64,000 nucleotides of DNA, taken from the IMG/VR virus record IMGVR_UViG_3300028091_000005, positions 1 through 64,000 of that record; one strand, 5' to 3'. Positions 13,802-20,815 of this stretch are shown piece after piece. Both the position numbers and the translations under genes were made by a program. The stretch is from a virus. The notes under the pieces are model-generated. The model was not told the DNA's origin, did not search any database, and saw only the letters and a program-made list of their open reading frames with translations. Every line of letters starts with the position of its first letter. Position 1 is the first letter of the stretch.

Positions 13802-14044
13802 ATGTTAACAACTAAACAAGCACGTGAAATTGTTAATAAACAAATTAAATATTTTCAGAGCTGGACGGATAAAAGTCGCGCTAGTGATGGTGAAGCGATG
13901 CGTAATGTTTGTTTTCACGTGGGCTACCTTACTAAAGAAAGTGATATTGCTAAAATTAAAAATAGTCTAGAGCTTGCTGGGCATACTGGCAAGACTAGGT
14001 TGATGGGTGGTTATCTGCGTTTAACCAACTTGGAAATAAATTAA
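13802..14044 (+). CDS. Hypothetical protein (80 aa)
   Basis: MLTTKQAREIVNKQIKYFQSW.. with a good ribosome binding site AAGGAG. Mixed charged helical protein; no family recognised. Driven by its own strong promoter, so probably an early protein. Confidence 0.65.
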   Translation: MLTTKQAREIVNKQIKYFQSWTDKSRASDGEAMRNVCFHVGYLTKESDIAKIKNSLELAGHTGKTRLMGGYLRLTNLEIN

Positions 14045-14056
14045 TTAAAAAAGTAG

Positions 14057-14085
14057 TTGACAGTAATTGCACTAGATGATATAAT
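14057..14085 (+). promoter_or_regulatory. Perfect consensus sigma70 promoter
   Basis: TTGACA, a 17-base spacer, TATAAT. It precedes tRNA-Leu(TAG) and the giant RNA locus. Confidence 0.85.
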
Positions 14086-14152
14086 ATAAGACTGCACTAA
14101 ACGATGCAGCCCAAGTAGTAGAAAAAAGTTCTATAACAATTAGTAAAACAAT

Positions 14153-14236
14153 GCCCTGGTGGTGGAATGGTAGACACGCTAGTCTTAGGAACTAGTATCG
14201 CAAGGTGTGGGAGTTCGAGTCTCCCCTGGGGCACCA
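14153..14236 (+). tRNA. tRNA-Leu(TAG)
   Basis: Class II tRNA, acceptor GCCCTGG/CTGGGGC, anticodon arm CTAGT-CTTAGGA-ACTAG, encoded CCA. Reads CUA, a very frequent codon in these genes. The CCA is the first part of the long inverted repeat of element E3. Confidence 0.92.
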
Positions 14237-14460
14237 TATTAAAATATATTAGGTTACCTAGCCAGTAGGGGGCCTAGAAGAGGATAACCACTTGACGGAG
14301 TGGCTCTTGCTAGGTCTCACGAAACCTTGAGATAATATCAGGAGGACGCTGGAACAACTAGGAACGTAATGTGTGACACAGACAAATCCGTGGACGGCAC
14401 GGTTGGGCAGAGTTCAAAGGCTGCGATCTCTGTGAAGCATCCTAATATATTTTAATATGG
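14234..14460 (+). ncRNA. Structured RNA element E3 (20-bp closing helix)
   Basis: A perfect 20-bp inverted repeat, 14234-14253 with 14441-14460, closes a 187-base domain with no coding capacity. Inside, ACCTAGC pairs with GCTAGGT, CCACT with AGTGG and CCGT with ACGG. The left arm starts in the CCA of tRNA-Leu(TAG). Confidence 0.6.
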
Positions 14461-14623
14461 TACAAGACTGTTCATATAACACTGCAATGGGATATGACAG
14501 GCTGCGTAAGTGTATTGGCTGGCACAGAAGCCCCAGTAGCGGAGAGTTGAAGCACTTGCAGGTGTGGATGAGTTCCGTGACCGGGCGTCTAGGTTGGGTT
14601 CGAATCCCATCGCATTTGTTTGC
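14461..14623 (+). ncRNA. Structured RNA segment with a T-arm-like hairpin
   Basis: Non-coding. GGCT/AGCC and TGGG-TTCGAAT-CCCA hairpins are visible, the latter indistinguishable from a tRNA T arm, and the segment ends in CACCA. I could not build a full cloverleaf. It may be a tRNA remnant or a domain of the adjacent giant RNA. Confidence 0.4.
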
Positions 14624-14761
14624 ACCATATTGAAGCACATTTCTGTCATTGCCGTGCCAGCTTCACGGTGAGTACAAGAGTACGGAAGTAGCTACCCGAC
14701 AGGTTGTACAAAGTTACAAGTGGGTTAATGACAGCCCCTTGGGAGTGTGTTTCAATATGGT
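14624..14761 (+). ncRNA. Long-stem hairpin element E4
   Basis: Outer helix 14624-14639 with 14746-14761 (16 bp, one G-T). A second helix CTGTCATT (14643-14650) with AATGACAG (14727-14734) stacks inside, enclosing further hairpins. Core GAAGCACATT/AGTGTGTTTC is shared with E5 and E6. Confidence 0.6.
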
Positions 14762-14763
14762 GG

Positions 14764-14792
14764 TTGACATTAAAAGAATTTAGCTGTAATAT
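14764..14792 (+). promoter_or_regulatory. sigma70-type promoter of the giant RNA
   Basis: TTGACA (14764-14769), 17 bases, TAATAT (14787-14792). No gene follows for about 1.3 kb, so the product should be a non-coding RNA starting near 14799. Confidence 0.75.
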
Positions 14793-15277
14793 AGATACTT
14801 AGGGAGTTTAATCTCTTGTTAGGCGGTTCGCCGTCTAACTAAGGATAAGTGGCGTGAGTCACCCAAAGCAGAATCCTCCTACAGGACTGCGCCAGAGATG
14901 GTCCAGTTAAACAAGCCTGCTCACTACCGCGAGGTAGCGATCACTGATAAGACCGGTGGTTGTAACAATGAAGCTGGTGTAGTGGAAAGAACTTGTATCG
15001 ACTAGCCCGCAAGGGAACTAGGGTGCAAGGAAAGTAACAGGTGGTGCTGACTTCACTACAAAACCAACCAGTTAGTTGGTATGAGAAAGGGTAGTGCATT
15101 TGTCCAAGGTTTCGCAGCCAAGGGCTTGTGTGCAGTATGAATGGTACTTGGGGCTGCTGTGAGGCGTCACAAGAATCGTGAAATACTACTGAGTAGCCGG
15201 CAGGCGAAAGGTACGTGGTGTGTTGTATCGTGTATTCCAAAAGAGTATGCGGCAACTGGAGCAGCACATCATAGTAG

Positions 15278-15350
15278 GTTGATATAGCTCATTGGTAGAG
15301 CAACAGTCCTTTTAAACTGTAGGCAGTTGGTTCAAATCCAACTATCATTA
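15278..15350 (+). tRNA. tRNA-Lys-like fold with an 8-base anticodon loop
   Basis: D arm GCTC-ATTGGTA-GAGC and T arm GTTGG-TTCAAAT-CCAAC are canonical. The acceptor GTTGATA/TATCATT has one T-T mismatch, and no CCA is encoded. The anticodon stem ACAGT/ACTGT closes CCTTTTAA, one base longer than normal. This may be a structural domain of the giant RNA, a decayed tRNA-Lys, or a frameshift-type tRNA. Confidence 0.5.
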
Positions 15351-15684
15351 AACAAAAACGCAAAGACTGCTCCGGTTGTATGTGAAAAGCATCTAACACT
15401 TAGGGCGTAAGCTAACTAAGTTCAGTCTAACCCGCAAGGTGAAACTGATTTGTACTAGAAGATTCGTAGCTCGCAAGGCTTAATGGACCGCAAGTTCAAC
15501 GGGTAATAAGGTACAGAGTAGCATACAATGACAAGACTACTGCCTGTCTTTAAACGGCGATGCTGCAAGCAGACTGGATCACATAGCGATATGGATCTTG
15601 TGGATGTCGTGGAGAAGATTGGCTCGCAAGGCTGACTATAATACCCGAGGTGCTTGTAGTTAAGATGTAATCTCAGTCTTAACA

Positions 15685-15773
15685 CTTTCTAAAACACATT
15701 GTAGTGGATTTCACAAGTATGAGTCGCATTCTAAAGAGTGCCCTTGAGATTGGATATAGTGTGTTTCAGAAAG
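15685..15773 (+). ncRNA. Long-stem hairpin element E5
   Basis: Arms 15685-15700 and 15758-15773 pair over 16 positions with one mismatch. Core AAAACACATT/AGTGTGTTTC. Lies within the giant RNA locus. Confidence 0.5.
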
Positions 15774-15968
15774 TCAAGAATCCGGTTACTACTTTCCTAA
15801 AAGTAGCGTATGGCACACGACAAGGCCCGGTGGCTAGGGCACCGTTAGCGTTACTAGAGACAGACGACCTAGCAGCGTGGACACTTCGTCGGCCGTCTGC
15901 CAAACAGTGTTCGGACAGGGTAACAACTCCAGGATAGGGGCGACCGTGGAAAAGCGTGGCCTAACCAA

Positions 15969-16127
15969 TATATTAGCAAGTGTTATCGATGAAACATTGG
16001 GTATCGTAAACTGATCATTTACTATGCGGGCCTAACTGGCGTGGAACAGGTCCTGACATAACCAGCCATACGCTCTGGAACGGAAGCACCGGACTCCTAA
16101 ATTGGCACGATAGCACTTACTAATATA
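15969..16127 (+). ncRNA. Long-stem domain E7
   Basis: Arms 15969-15988 and 16108-16127 pair over 20 positions with one mismatch, closing a 119-base non-coding domain 12 bases before tRNA-Asp. The core differs from the GCACA-type elements, so it may belong to the giant RNA rather than to the repeat family. Confidence 0.5.
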
Positions 16128-16139
16128 ATACTAATATAA

Positions 16140-16214
16140 GGTTCCATAGTATATCGGTTAGTACACCGCCCTGTCACGGCAGAAGGAGGGGTTCGACTCC
16201 CCTTGGGACCGCCA
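16140..16214 (+). tRNA. tRNA-Asp(GTC)
   Basis: Acceptor GGTTCCA/TGGGACC, anticodon loop CTGTCAC, T loop TTCGACT, discriminator G, encoded CCA. Confidence 0.92.
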
Positions 16215-16289
16215 AGTTTCTCTACACTACATCTAAGCCTTGATAGGTAGGGGAAGGCAGGTGGCTTAGGCTTGCCGAGAGTTTTTATT

Positions 16290-16366
16290 GCACCGTTAGA
16301 CATCTGGTTGAGGTCACCACCCTTTCAAGGTGGCTAGAGCGGGTTCGAATCCCCTACGGTGTACCA
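16290..16366 (+). tRNA. tRNA-Glu(TTC)
   Basis: Acceptor GCACCGT/ACGGTGT, anticodon arm CCACC-CTTTCAA-GGTGG, encoded CCA. The 75 bases before it contain CTAAGCC/GGCTTAG complementarity but no gene. Confidence 0.9.
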
Positions 16367-16477
16367 AGATGCACAGTGTCGCTTTACGCTGTGGCAGGAC
16401 GGCCTCTGTATCCTAGGACTCAAGCCTCTCAGACTGCAACTAGAGTTCTCGCAAAAGAACATAGCAAGATTTAGATT

Positions 16478-16564
16478 GGGTGCTTAGTCCCGTAATGGTA
16501 TCGGGGGCAGACTGTAAATCTGTTGTCTTTGGCCTTCTCTGTTCGAATCGGAGAGCACCCACCA
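16478..16564 (+). tRNA. tRNA-Tyr(GTA)
   Basis: Class II tRNA, acceptor GGGTGCT/AGCACCC, anticodon arm CAGA-CTGTAAA-TCTG, long variable arm, encoded CCA. The preceding 110 bases hold small hairpins (CACAG/CTGTG, GTTCT/AGAAC) and no gene. Confidence 0.92.
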
Positions 16565-16580
16565 AGTTAAGAAAGTAGAT

Positions 16581-16784
16581 ATGTATAAAGTATATTGGAC
16601 CTACGGTGATGAAACCTACGGTCAAGAATTTGAAGATATGACAGAAGCACTTAATTATTGTCAGCATCTTAGAAGTACTGGTAGAAAGTATGTTACTATG
16701 TGCAGCGAGCTTGCTGATATGGTTGGCGAGTTTGGTGTAACGGAAACTGGACCTGGTTATGATTGGAAAAAACGTAGAGATTAA
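16581..16784 (+). CDS. Conserved T4-like phage protein (67 aa)
   Basis: MYKVYWTYGDETYGQEFEDM.. ending ..GPGYDWKKRRD. The YKVYWT start and the DWKKRR end are typical of a short conserved protein of T4-like marine phages. Function unknown. Two bases separate it from the next tRNA. Confidence 0.75.
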   Translation: MYKVYWTYGDETYGQEFEDMTEALNYCQHLRSTGRKYVTMCSELADMVGEFGVTETGPGYDWKKRRD

Positions 16785-16785
16785 T

Positions 16786-16863
16786 CCGTCCTTAGCTCAG
16801 TAGGATTAGAGCATCAGGCTACGAACTTGAAGGTCGGGGGTTCGACTCCCTCAGGACGGTCCA
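16786..16863 (+). tRNA. tRNA-Arg(ACG)
   Basis: Acceptor CCGTCCT/AGGACGG, anticodon arm TCAGG-CTACGAA-CTTGA, encoded CCA. A34 would need deamination to inosine by the host enzyme to read all CGN codons. Confidence 0.88.
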
Positions 16864-16874
16864 AAAATAATTAA

Positions 16875-17120
16875 ATGGATTTAATAAAAAACATTTCAGA
16901 GAAAGCCAAGGAGTCAGTGCCCAAGGGAGTACTGGCTCCTGACCTTTGGATAGAACATTATAATAAAATATTTGCTAGGTTAGTTGTACAGGAATGTCTA
17001 GACATTTTAAATGAACACATTCGGGAAGACAGTAAAGAAGAGAGGGATATATACTTAAAAAGTTTTAGACAGGATCTAAAACAACATTTTGGTCTAGGGA
17101 GAAATCAAGACAATGAATAG
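16875..17120 (+). CDS. Conserved phage protein (81 aa)
   Basis: Helical; the FARLVVQECLDIL segment followed by a ..KQHFGL end is a common pattern in small proteins of T4-like marine phages. Overlaps the next gene by 8 bases, and that protein has the related segment LAKLIVQECVKSC, so the two may be paralogues. Function unknown. Confidence 0.65.
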   Translation: MDLIKNISEKAKESVPKGVLAPDLWIEHYNKIFARLVVQECLDILNEHIREDSKEERDIYLKSFRQDLKQHFGLGRNQDNE

Positions 17121-17409
17121 CAATCTATTGGACGACCTTATGTATCAAGCAGGTATGACTGCTCAGGGTTGCTGGGACAATCTTGACGATTATGATAAAG
17201 AGGCCATACTGAGATTGGCTAAATTAATAGTGCAAGAGTGTGTAAAATCTTGCGGTAGCCAGGCAGACAAGGCTAACATCTTAAAAACTTTTGGCCTGCC
17301 TGTGGAATCCAATGTTAAATATATTAGTCCTGAAGCATCAGGTAGTGTGGACTCTCAATATAGAAGAAGATATAACCTAGCACCCACTCAGGGAGTAAAT
17401 AATGACTAA
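17113..17409 (+). CDS. Conserved phage protein (98 aa)
   Basis: Helical N-terminus with RLAKLIVQECVKSC (residues about 35-48) and a low-complexity polar C-terminus. Same operon as its neighbours, overlapping both. Function unknown. Confidence 0.6.
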   Translation: MNSNLLDDLMYQAGMTAQGCWDNLDDYDKEAILRLAKLIVQECVKSCGSQADKANILKTFGLPVESNVKYISPEASGSVDSQYRRRYNLAPTQGVNND

Positions 17410-17551
17410 GAAAAAAGTCAAAACTGATACTGAACTAGATAAAAAATGTAATGCAGCAATAAAAAGAGTTAATAAACATATAGATACACTTGTTGCACGA
17501 CATTTAAAAGAGATGGGACTTGTCGTAACTGATACTAAAAAAATAATTTAA
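17402..17551 (+). CDS. Small Lys-rich protein (49 aa)
   Basis: MTKKKVKTDTELDKKCNAAI..; strongly basic helix, 8-base overlap with the preceding gene and a one-base overlap (TAATG) with the Rieske gene, so translation is coupled. The preceding GGGAG serves as ribosome binding site. Function unknown. Confidence 0.6.
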   Translation: MTKKKVKTDTELDKKCNAAIKRVNKHIDTLVARHLKEMGLVVTDTKKII

Positions 17552-18603
17552 TGAAACCCAGTCATTTTTATTTCGACGATAAAATATTAGAACGCGAACA
17601 ATTACTTTTTAAACAGGCAAGATATCTAGGACACGAACTATCTGTCAATAACTATCGCACACTTCCACAGGACAATAGTGGTAGAGTGTTAGTTAAAAAC
17701 AACAACGGTATAGAGTGTATAGAAAATGTCTGCCGCCACCGCCAAGCAGTAATGCTAACAGGCAGTGGAGAAACATCAAACATTATTTGTCCATTACACG
17801 GCTGGACCTACAATCTAGAAGGCGAACTTGTTGGCGCCCCACATTTTGATCCTTGCCCTAATAGACCACTAAGAAAATTTAGCACACAGAGCTGGAACGG
17901 TCTATTTTTTGAATCAGGTAAGTTTAACATTGTTCGAGATCTTATTGGTATGAGAGCTGGTAAGTATTTTGATTTTAACAATTACCAGTACCATAGCACT
18001 CAGGAACATCATTGTGATTACAACTGGAAGACCTTTATAGAAGTCTACCTAGACGATTATCACGTGGTACCTTTCCATCCTGGCCTTGGTAATTTTGTAG
18101 ATTGTAATAAACTAGACTGGCAGTTTGGTGACTGGTATAGTGTGCAGACTGTGGGAGTTCATAATGAATTGCGCACTCCCGGTACACCAGTTTATCGTCG
18201 CTGGCACGATGTATTAATGAATTATCGTAAGGGACAAATACCTGAATTTGGGGCAATATGGCTGACCATCTATCCTAATGTAATGGTGGAATGGTATCCT
18301 GAAGTTTTAGTAATTTCTAGTCTGTGGCCGGAAACACCACAGCGCACAAAAAATATTGTTGAATTTTATTATCCCGAGGATATAGCTTTATTTGAACCTG
18401 AGTTTGTTCAAGCTCATCAGGCTGCCTATATGGAAACCTGTTATGAAGATGATGAAATAGCAAGGCGTATGGATCAGGGTAGATGTCATCTTAATAACAA
18501 TAATTATAGTGATTACGGACCTGTACACAATCCTATGGAACTAGGTCTAGAATATTTTTACAAGTATTACAACAATTATGTTTTTGGTTTATTTGGCGAA
18601 TAA
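17551..18603 (+). CDS. Rieske-type aromatic-ring-hydroxylating-like oxygenase alpha subunit
   Basis: 350 residues. N-terminal Rieske 2Fe-2S site: C61-x-H63 (CRHR) and C80-x2-H83 (CPLHGW). The catalytic domain has the mononuclear iron site NWKTFIEVYLDDYHVVPFHPGL with H171 and H176. This is the complete two-domain architecture of alpha subunits that hydroxylate or demethylate aromatic, quaternary amine or sterol substrates. No reductase or ferredoxin is seen nearby; the HiPIP-like protein at 8135 is a speculative partner. Rare in phages. Confidence 0.85.
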   Translation: MKPSHFYFDDKILEREQLLFKQARYLGHELSVNNYRTLPQDNSGRVLVKNNNGIECIENVCRHRQAVMLTGSGETSNIICPLHGWTYNLEGELVGAPHFDPCPNRPLRKFSTQSWNGLFFESGKFNIVRDLIGMRAGKYFDFNNYQYHSTQEHHCDYNWKTFIEVYLDDYHVVPFHPGLGNFVDCNKLDWQFGDWYSVQTVGVHNELRTPGTPVYRRWHDVLMNYRKGQIPEFGAIWLTIYPNVMVEWYPEVLVISSLWPETPQRTKNIVEFYYPEDIALFEPEFVQAHQAAYMETCYEDDEIARRMDQGRCHLNNNNYSDYGPVHNPMELGLEYFYKYYNNYVFGLFGE

Positions 18604-18606
18604 CAA

Positions 18607-18636
18607 TTCGACTTAATAAACTTTTAGTAGTAAAAT
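18607..18636 (+). promoter_or_regulatory. Weak sigma70-type promoter
   Basis: TTCGAC, 18 bases, TAAAAT, just before tRNA-Val. Confidence 0.35.
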
Positions 18637-18643
18637 GTTATAT

Positions 18644-18719
18644 GGGAAGTTAGCTCAGTTGGTAGAGCGTCTGCTTTACACGCAGAATGTCGGCGGTTCG
18701 ATCCCGTCACTTCCTACCA
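18644..18719 (+). tRNA. tRNA-Val(TAC)
   Basis: Acceptor GGGAAGT/ACTTCCT, anticodon arm CTGC-TTTACAC-GCAG, encoded CCA. Confidence 0.9.
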
Positions 18720-18726
18720 ATTTTAT

Positions 18727-18802
18727 TCCAGCGTAGCTCAGTGGTAGTAGCAGTTGACTGTTAATCAATTGGTCGTTGGTTCGATCCCAACCGCTGGAGC
18801 CA
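18727..18802 (+). tRNA. tRNA-Asn(GTT)
   Basis: Acceptor TCCAGCG/CGCTGGA, anticodon arm TTGA-CTGTTAA-TCAA, discriminator G, encoded CCA. Confidence 0.9.
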
Positions 18803-18821
18803 ATTTTATAAGGGGAAAGTA

Positions 18822-19031
18822 ATGCTAATAACGGAAGCTCAGGGTTATAAACTCTATTGTGAAGTCACGCCAGTGGATTTTCCCCCGGCACTTTTTAGAG
18901 TGCATATTTTTACTAAGTTCGACTGGGCCAAGGACCCCGAGGCCATACAGACCAAGATGGAACTGTTTTTTGATGAGGCTGAACTGGAAGCTTTTAGAAC
19001 CGCTTTGAGCGTACCACGCCTAGATCAGTAA
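18822..19031 (+). CDS. Hypothetical protein (69 aa)
   Basis: MLITEAQGYKLYCEVTPVDF.., acidic C-terminus, ribosome binding site AGGGGA. No family recognised. Same strand and spacing as the next two genes. Confidence 0.6.
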   Translation: MLITEAQGYKLYCEVTPVDFPPALFRVHIFTKFDWAKDPEAIQTKMELFFDEAELEAFRTALSVPRLDQ

Positions 19032-19050
19032 TTCCCTGTTAAATACAGGT

Positions 19051-19299
19051 ATGAAAGACCTGTTAAAGAATTTACCTCAAATATTAAGTGCTCTTCCCGA
19101 AATAGTTAAGTATTTAAAATATATACCTATTTTAATGTTACTAGCGGGCATAGGCTATGGGGTATTGTATTATATGGACAATCACAAAGATCCCTACAAA
19201 TGTGTCAATAACCACGTTTTTGAACAGTTAAGAATAGACAGTGATGTCTATGTGTTCAAGGGCGGTACTTGCATTGATGCCAAGGACCTAGAACAATGA
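19051..19299 (+). CDS. Single-span membrane protein (82 aa)
   Basis: One hydrophobic helix (about residues 25-43, IPILMLLAGIGYGVLYY) followed by a soluble domain with two Cys (CVNNH..GGTCID) that could form a disulfide in the periplasm. Overlaps the next gene by 4 bases. Function unknown. Confidence 0.6.
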   Translation: MKDLLKNLPQILSALPEIVKYLKYIPILMLLAGIGYGVLYYMDNHKDPYKCVNNHVFEQLRIDSDVYVFKGGTCIDAKDLEQ

Positions 19300-19580
19300 T
19301 AGTTTACCGTGTGCCTAGTTCTTTACTAACTGACTATGCTCAAGTTGGCCAACATCAACAAGTGTTAGCCAAGTATAAAAGACAAGATGCTGAATTACAA
19401 AATTACAACGAACTTGTCAAGCTTATTTCTATGCAGGAAGGTCTTAGGTTATTAAGAAATTACAATTATATGAAGGACACTGAATTTTTAACTCAGTATG
19501 CCTATGCCGAAAGCATCAAGGAACAACGACTAGTACAAAGAGCTGCTAGTGTTGGTCTCTATATAGACAGATACATATAA
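19296..19580 (+). CDS. Hypothetical protein (94 aa)
   Basis: MIVYRVPSSLLTDYAQVGQH..; all-helical, rich in Gln, Tyr and Arg. Coupled to the membrane protein upstream (ATGA overlap). No family recognised. Confidence 0.6.
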   Translation: MIVYRVPSSLLTDYAQVGQHQQVLAKYKRQDAELQNYNELVKLISMQEGLRLLRNYNYMKDTEFLTQYAYAESIKEQRLVQRAASVGLYIDRYI

Positions 19581-19753
19581 TATTATCGCGTGTGAGGAAG
19601 TCGCCTTTACTGACGGCGTACAGTAGGATAAATTGTCAGTAGTCTACAGACCCCGTCTTAGCAGTCTCGGACGATAAACGAGACTGCATATTGAAGCACA
19701 TTGCGATGCCGTTCCGCGGCGGCGACCACAACGAGAGTAGTGTGTTTCAATAT
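19581..19753 (+). ncRNA. Structured RNA with long-stem element E6
   Basis: Three hairpins in a row: CTGAC/GTCAG near 19610-19640, a perfect 9-bp stem GCAGTCTCG/CGAGACTGC (19661-19687) and element E6 (19688-19700 with 19741-19753, 13 bp including one G-T). E6 has the core GAAGCACATT/AGTGTGTTTC. The last stem ends exactly where the convergent oxygenase gene ends, so it may also act as a bidirectional transcription stop. Confidence 0.5.
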
Positions 19754-20289
19754 TAATACCAAAGATGGTAAGGTTCAGGTTTAAATCTCATTGAGAATAT
19801 AGCTCTAAGTTTATCCTGGTTATTTTCCACACTGTGTGGTATATCTACTCTAACTAGATGTGGTGTGGTAAGAGCAAGGCCAGCTAATTTAATTTTATTC
19901 TCACCGTCCATTTTGGCAATATTGTTACCGTAGGATTGATGACTACGATATTCCACAATATCTACATTATCCCACCAGATCATTTCCGACTGATCGCAGT
20001 TTAGTAGTGGTAAGTTAAGACTAAAAATTCTGGAAACTTCCGAATTTCCGTCTACGTGGATGTATAACCCATCTCTAGGTGGAGTTACAAAAAATCTTCC
20101 TACATCTAGTACAAGATTGTTTGCGTTAAAAAACTTTACTAGTTCTGGGCAATATTGTTCTATAAGATCGTGACTGGTAGCCTTGGTGTTTGTAGAATCG
20201 AAGTCTGTGATAGTCTTGTACATAAGATCTATCAGCTTAGGTTTAATAATTTGAAAGTCAGGAAGGTCTATGGCTTTGTAGGGAAGCAT
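19753..20289 (-). CDS. 2OG-Fe(II) oxygenase-like protein
   Basis: 178 residues. H78-x-D80 (YIHVDG), distal H152 (DIPHSVEN) and R162 form a recognisable facial triad plus 2OG anchor. N-terminal residues 1-60 are a helical cap. The same overall plan is seen in the oxygenase at 21536, suggesting relatedness. A perfect late box (TATAAATA on the minus strand, 20295-20302) sits 6 bases upstream of the ATG, so it should be expressed late. Substrate unknown. Confidence 0.65.
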   Translation of the reverse strand: MLPYKAIDLPDFQIIKPKLIDLMYKTITDFDSTNTKATSHDLIEQYCPELVKFFNANNLVLDVGRFFVTPPRDGLYIHVDGNSEVSRIFSLNLPLLNCDQSEMIWWDNVDIVEYRSHQSYGNNIAKMDGENKIKLAGLALTTPHLVRVDIPHSVENNQDKLRAIFSMRFKPEPYHLWY

Positions 20290-20294
20290 AAAAA

Positions 20295-20302
20295 TATTTA
20301 TA
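20295..20302 (-). promoter_or_regulatory. Late promoter box TATAAATA
   Basis: Exact T4 late consensus on the minus strand, directly upstream of the oxygenase gene starting at 20289. Confidence 0.65.
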
Positions 20303-20327
20303 GTGAGTTGTTATAGTAAAAGAAAAT

Positions 20328-20403
20328 GGGGGTGTAGCTCAGCTGGGAGAGCAGGACCTTTGCAAGGTCAAGGTAGCGGGTTCGAGTCCTGTCACCTCCA
20401 CCA
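20328..20403 (+). tRNA. tRNA-Ala(TGC)
   Basis: Acceptor GGGGGTG/CACCTCC, anticodon arm GACC-TTTGCAA-GGTC, discriminator A, encoded CCA. The G3-T70 pair, the main Ala identity element, is present. Confidence 0.92.
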
Positions 20404-20419
20404 TTTTAAGGAGTGTATT

Positions 20420-20815
20420 ATGTGGATAGAAAATGTAGCCGCCATTGATGTCAAAAACGGGCATCATTTCGATGCTGGCCCCAATAGTATGTTGATACAA
20501 ATAGCCGATCCTGCAGGCTGGTTTCCTACCCCCAAACACTCTTTTAAAGAAGTCCATAGGTTTGAATTTCTAGATGCCGACGATCAAGATGGCTTCCCTG
20601 AAGAAACCAAGATATCTAGAACACAGGCACAGGATATCACTTTGTTACTTAAACGTGCAGTGTCTGACAGAATGAATGTAGTAGTACATTGCACAGCAGG
20701 TCTCTGTCGTAGTGGTGCAGTTTGTGAAGTAGGTATTGTTCTAGGACTAGCTGATACTGGAAAGTTTAGACTACCCAATGTGCGTGTCAAAAAGTTTTTG
20801 TTGGATGCCATTTAA
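20420..20815 (+). CDS. Dual-specificity/tyrosine phosphatase-like protein
   Basis: 131 residues from ATG 20420 (ribosome binding site AAGGAG); an upstream start would translate tRNA-Ala. The signature H90-C91-x5-R97-S98 (VVVHCTAGLCRSG) is the catalytic P-loop of cysteine phosphatases. A general-acid Asp may lie in the DADDQD segment near 52-57. It could dephosphorylate host proteins or nucleotides. Its 3' end overlaps a convergent gene by 45 bases. Confidence 0.8.
   Translation: MWIENVAAIDVKNGHHFDAGPNSMLIQIADPAGWFPTPKHSFKEVHRFEFLDADDQDGFPEETKISRTQAQDITLLLKRAVSDRMNVVVHCTAGLCRSGAVCEVGIVLGLADTGKFRLPNVRVKKFLLDAI

Larger units (their letters stand above)
14799..16139 (+). ncRNA. Giant structured non-coding RNA candidate (GOLLD/ROOL-like by context)
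   Basis: About 1.3 kb with no credible gene on either strand. Frames present are short, have no ribosome binding sites and cut across hairpins. GNRA/CGCAAG-type tetraloop hairpins recur (CCCGCAAGGG, GCTCGCAAGGCT twice, CCCGCAAGG, ACCGCGAGGT), as do many short perfect stems. A tRNA-like fold is embedded at 15278-15350. Two long-stem elements (E5 and E7) lie in its 3' half. Large ornate RNAs of the GOLLD and ROOL classes occur next to phage tRNAs and GOLLD can contain a tRNA; that class assignment is inference. No clear terminator is seen, so the 3' end near tRNA-Asp is approximate. Confidence 0.6.

Noticed and set aside
14643-14734. Glutamine (glnA) riboswitch, because of ACGGAAGTAG
   Set aside because: Only this short match is present; the rest of the consensus and a downstream nitrogen gene are missing.
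14941-15267. Minus-strand frame of 108 codons and the frames at 15455-15685 (-) and 15704-15937 (+)
   Set aside because: They cross strong hairpins, have odd composition (Cys, Ser, Arg, His rich) and no ribosome binding sites.
14237-16139. Group I or group II intron interrupting a tRNA
   Set aside because: Flanking tRNAs are complete and no intron core (for example domain V) or homing endonuclease was found.
19581-19660. RNase P RNA, because of GTGAGGAAGTC
   Set aside because: The segment is far too short and lacks the other conserved regions.
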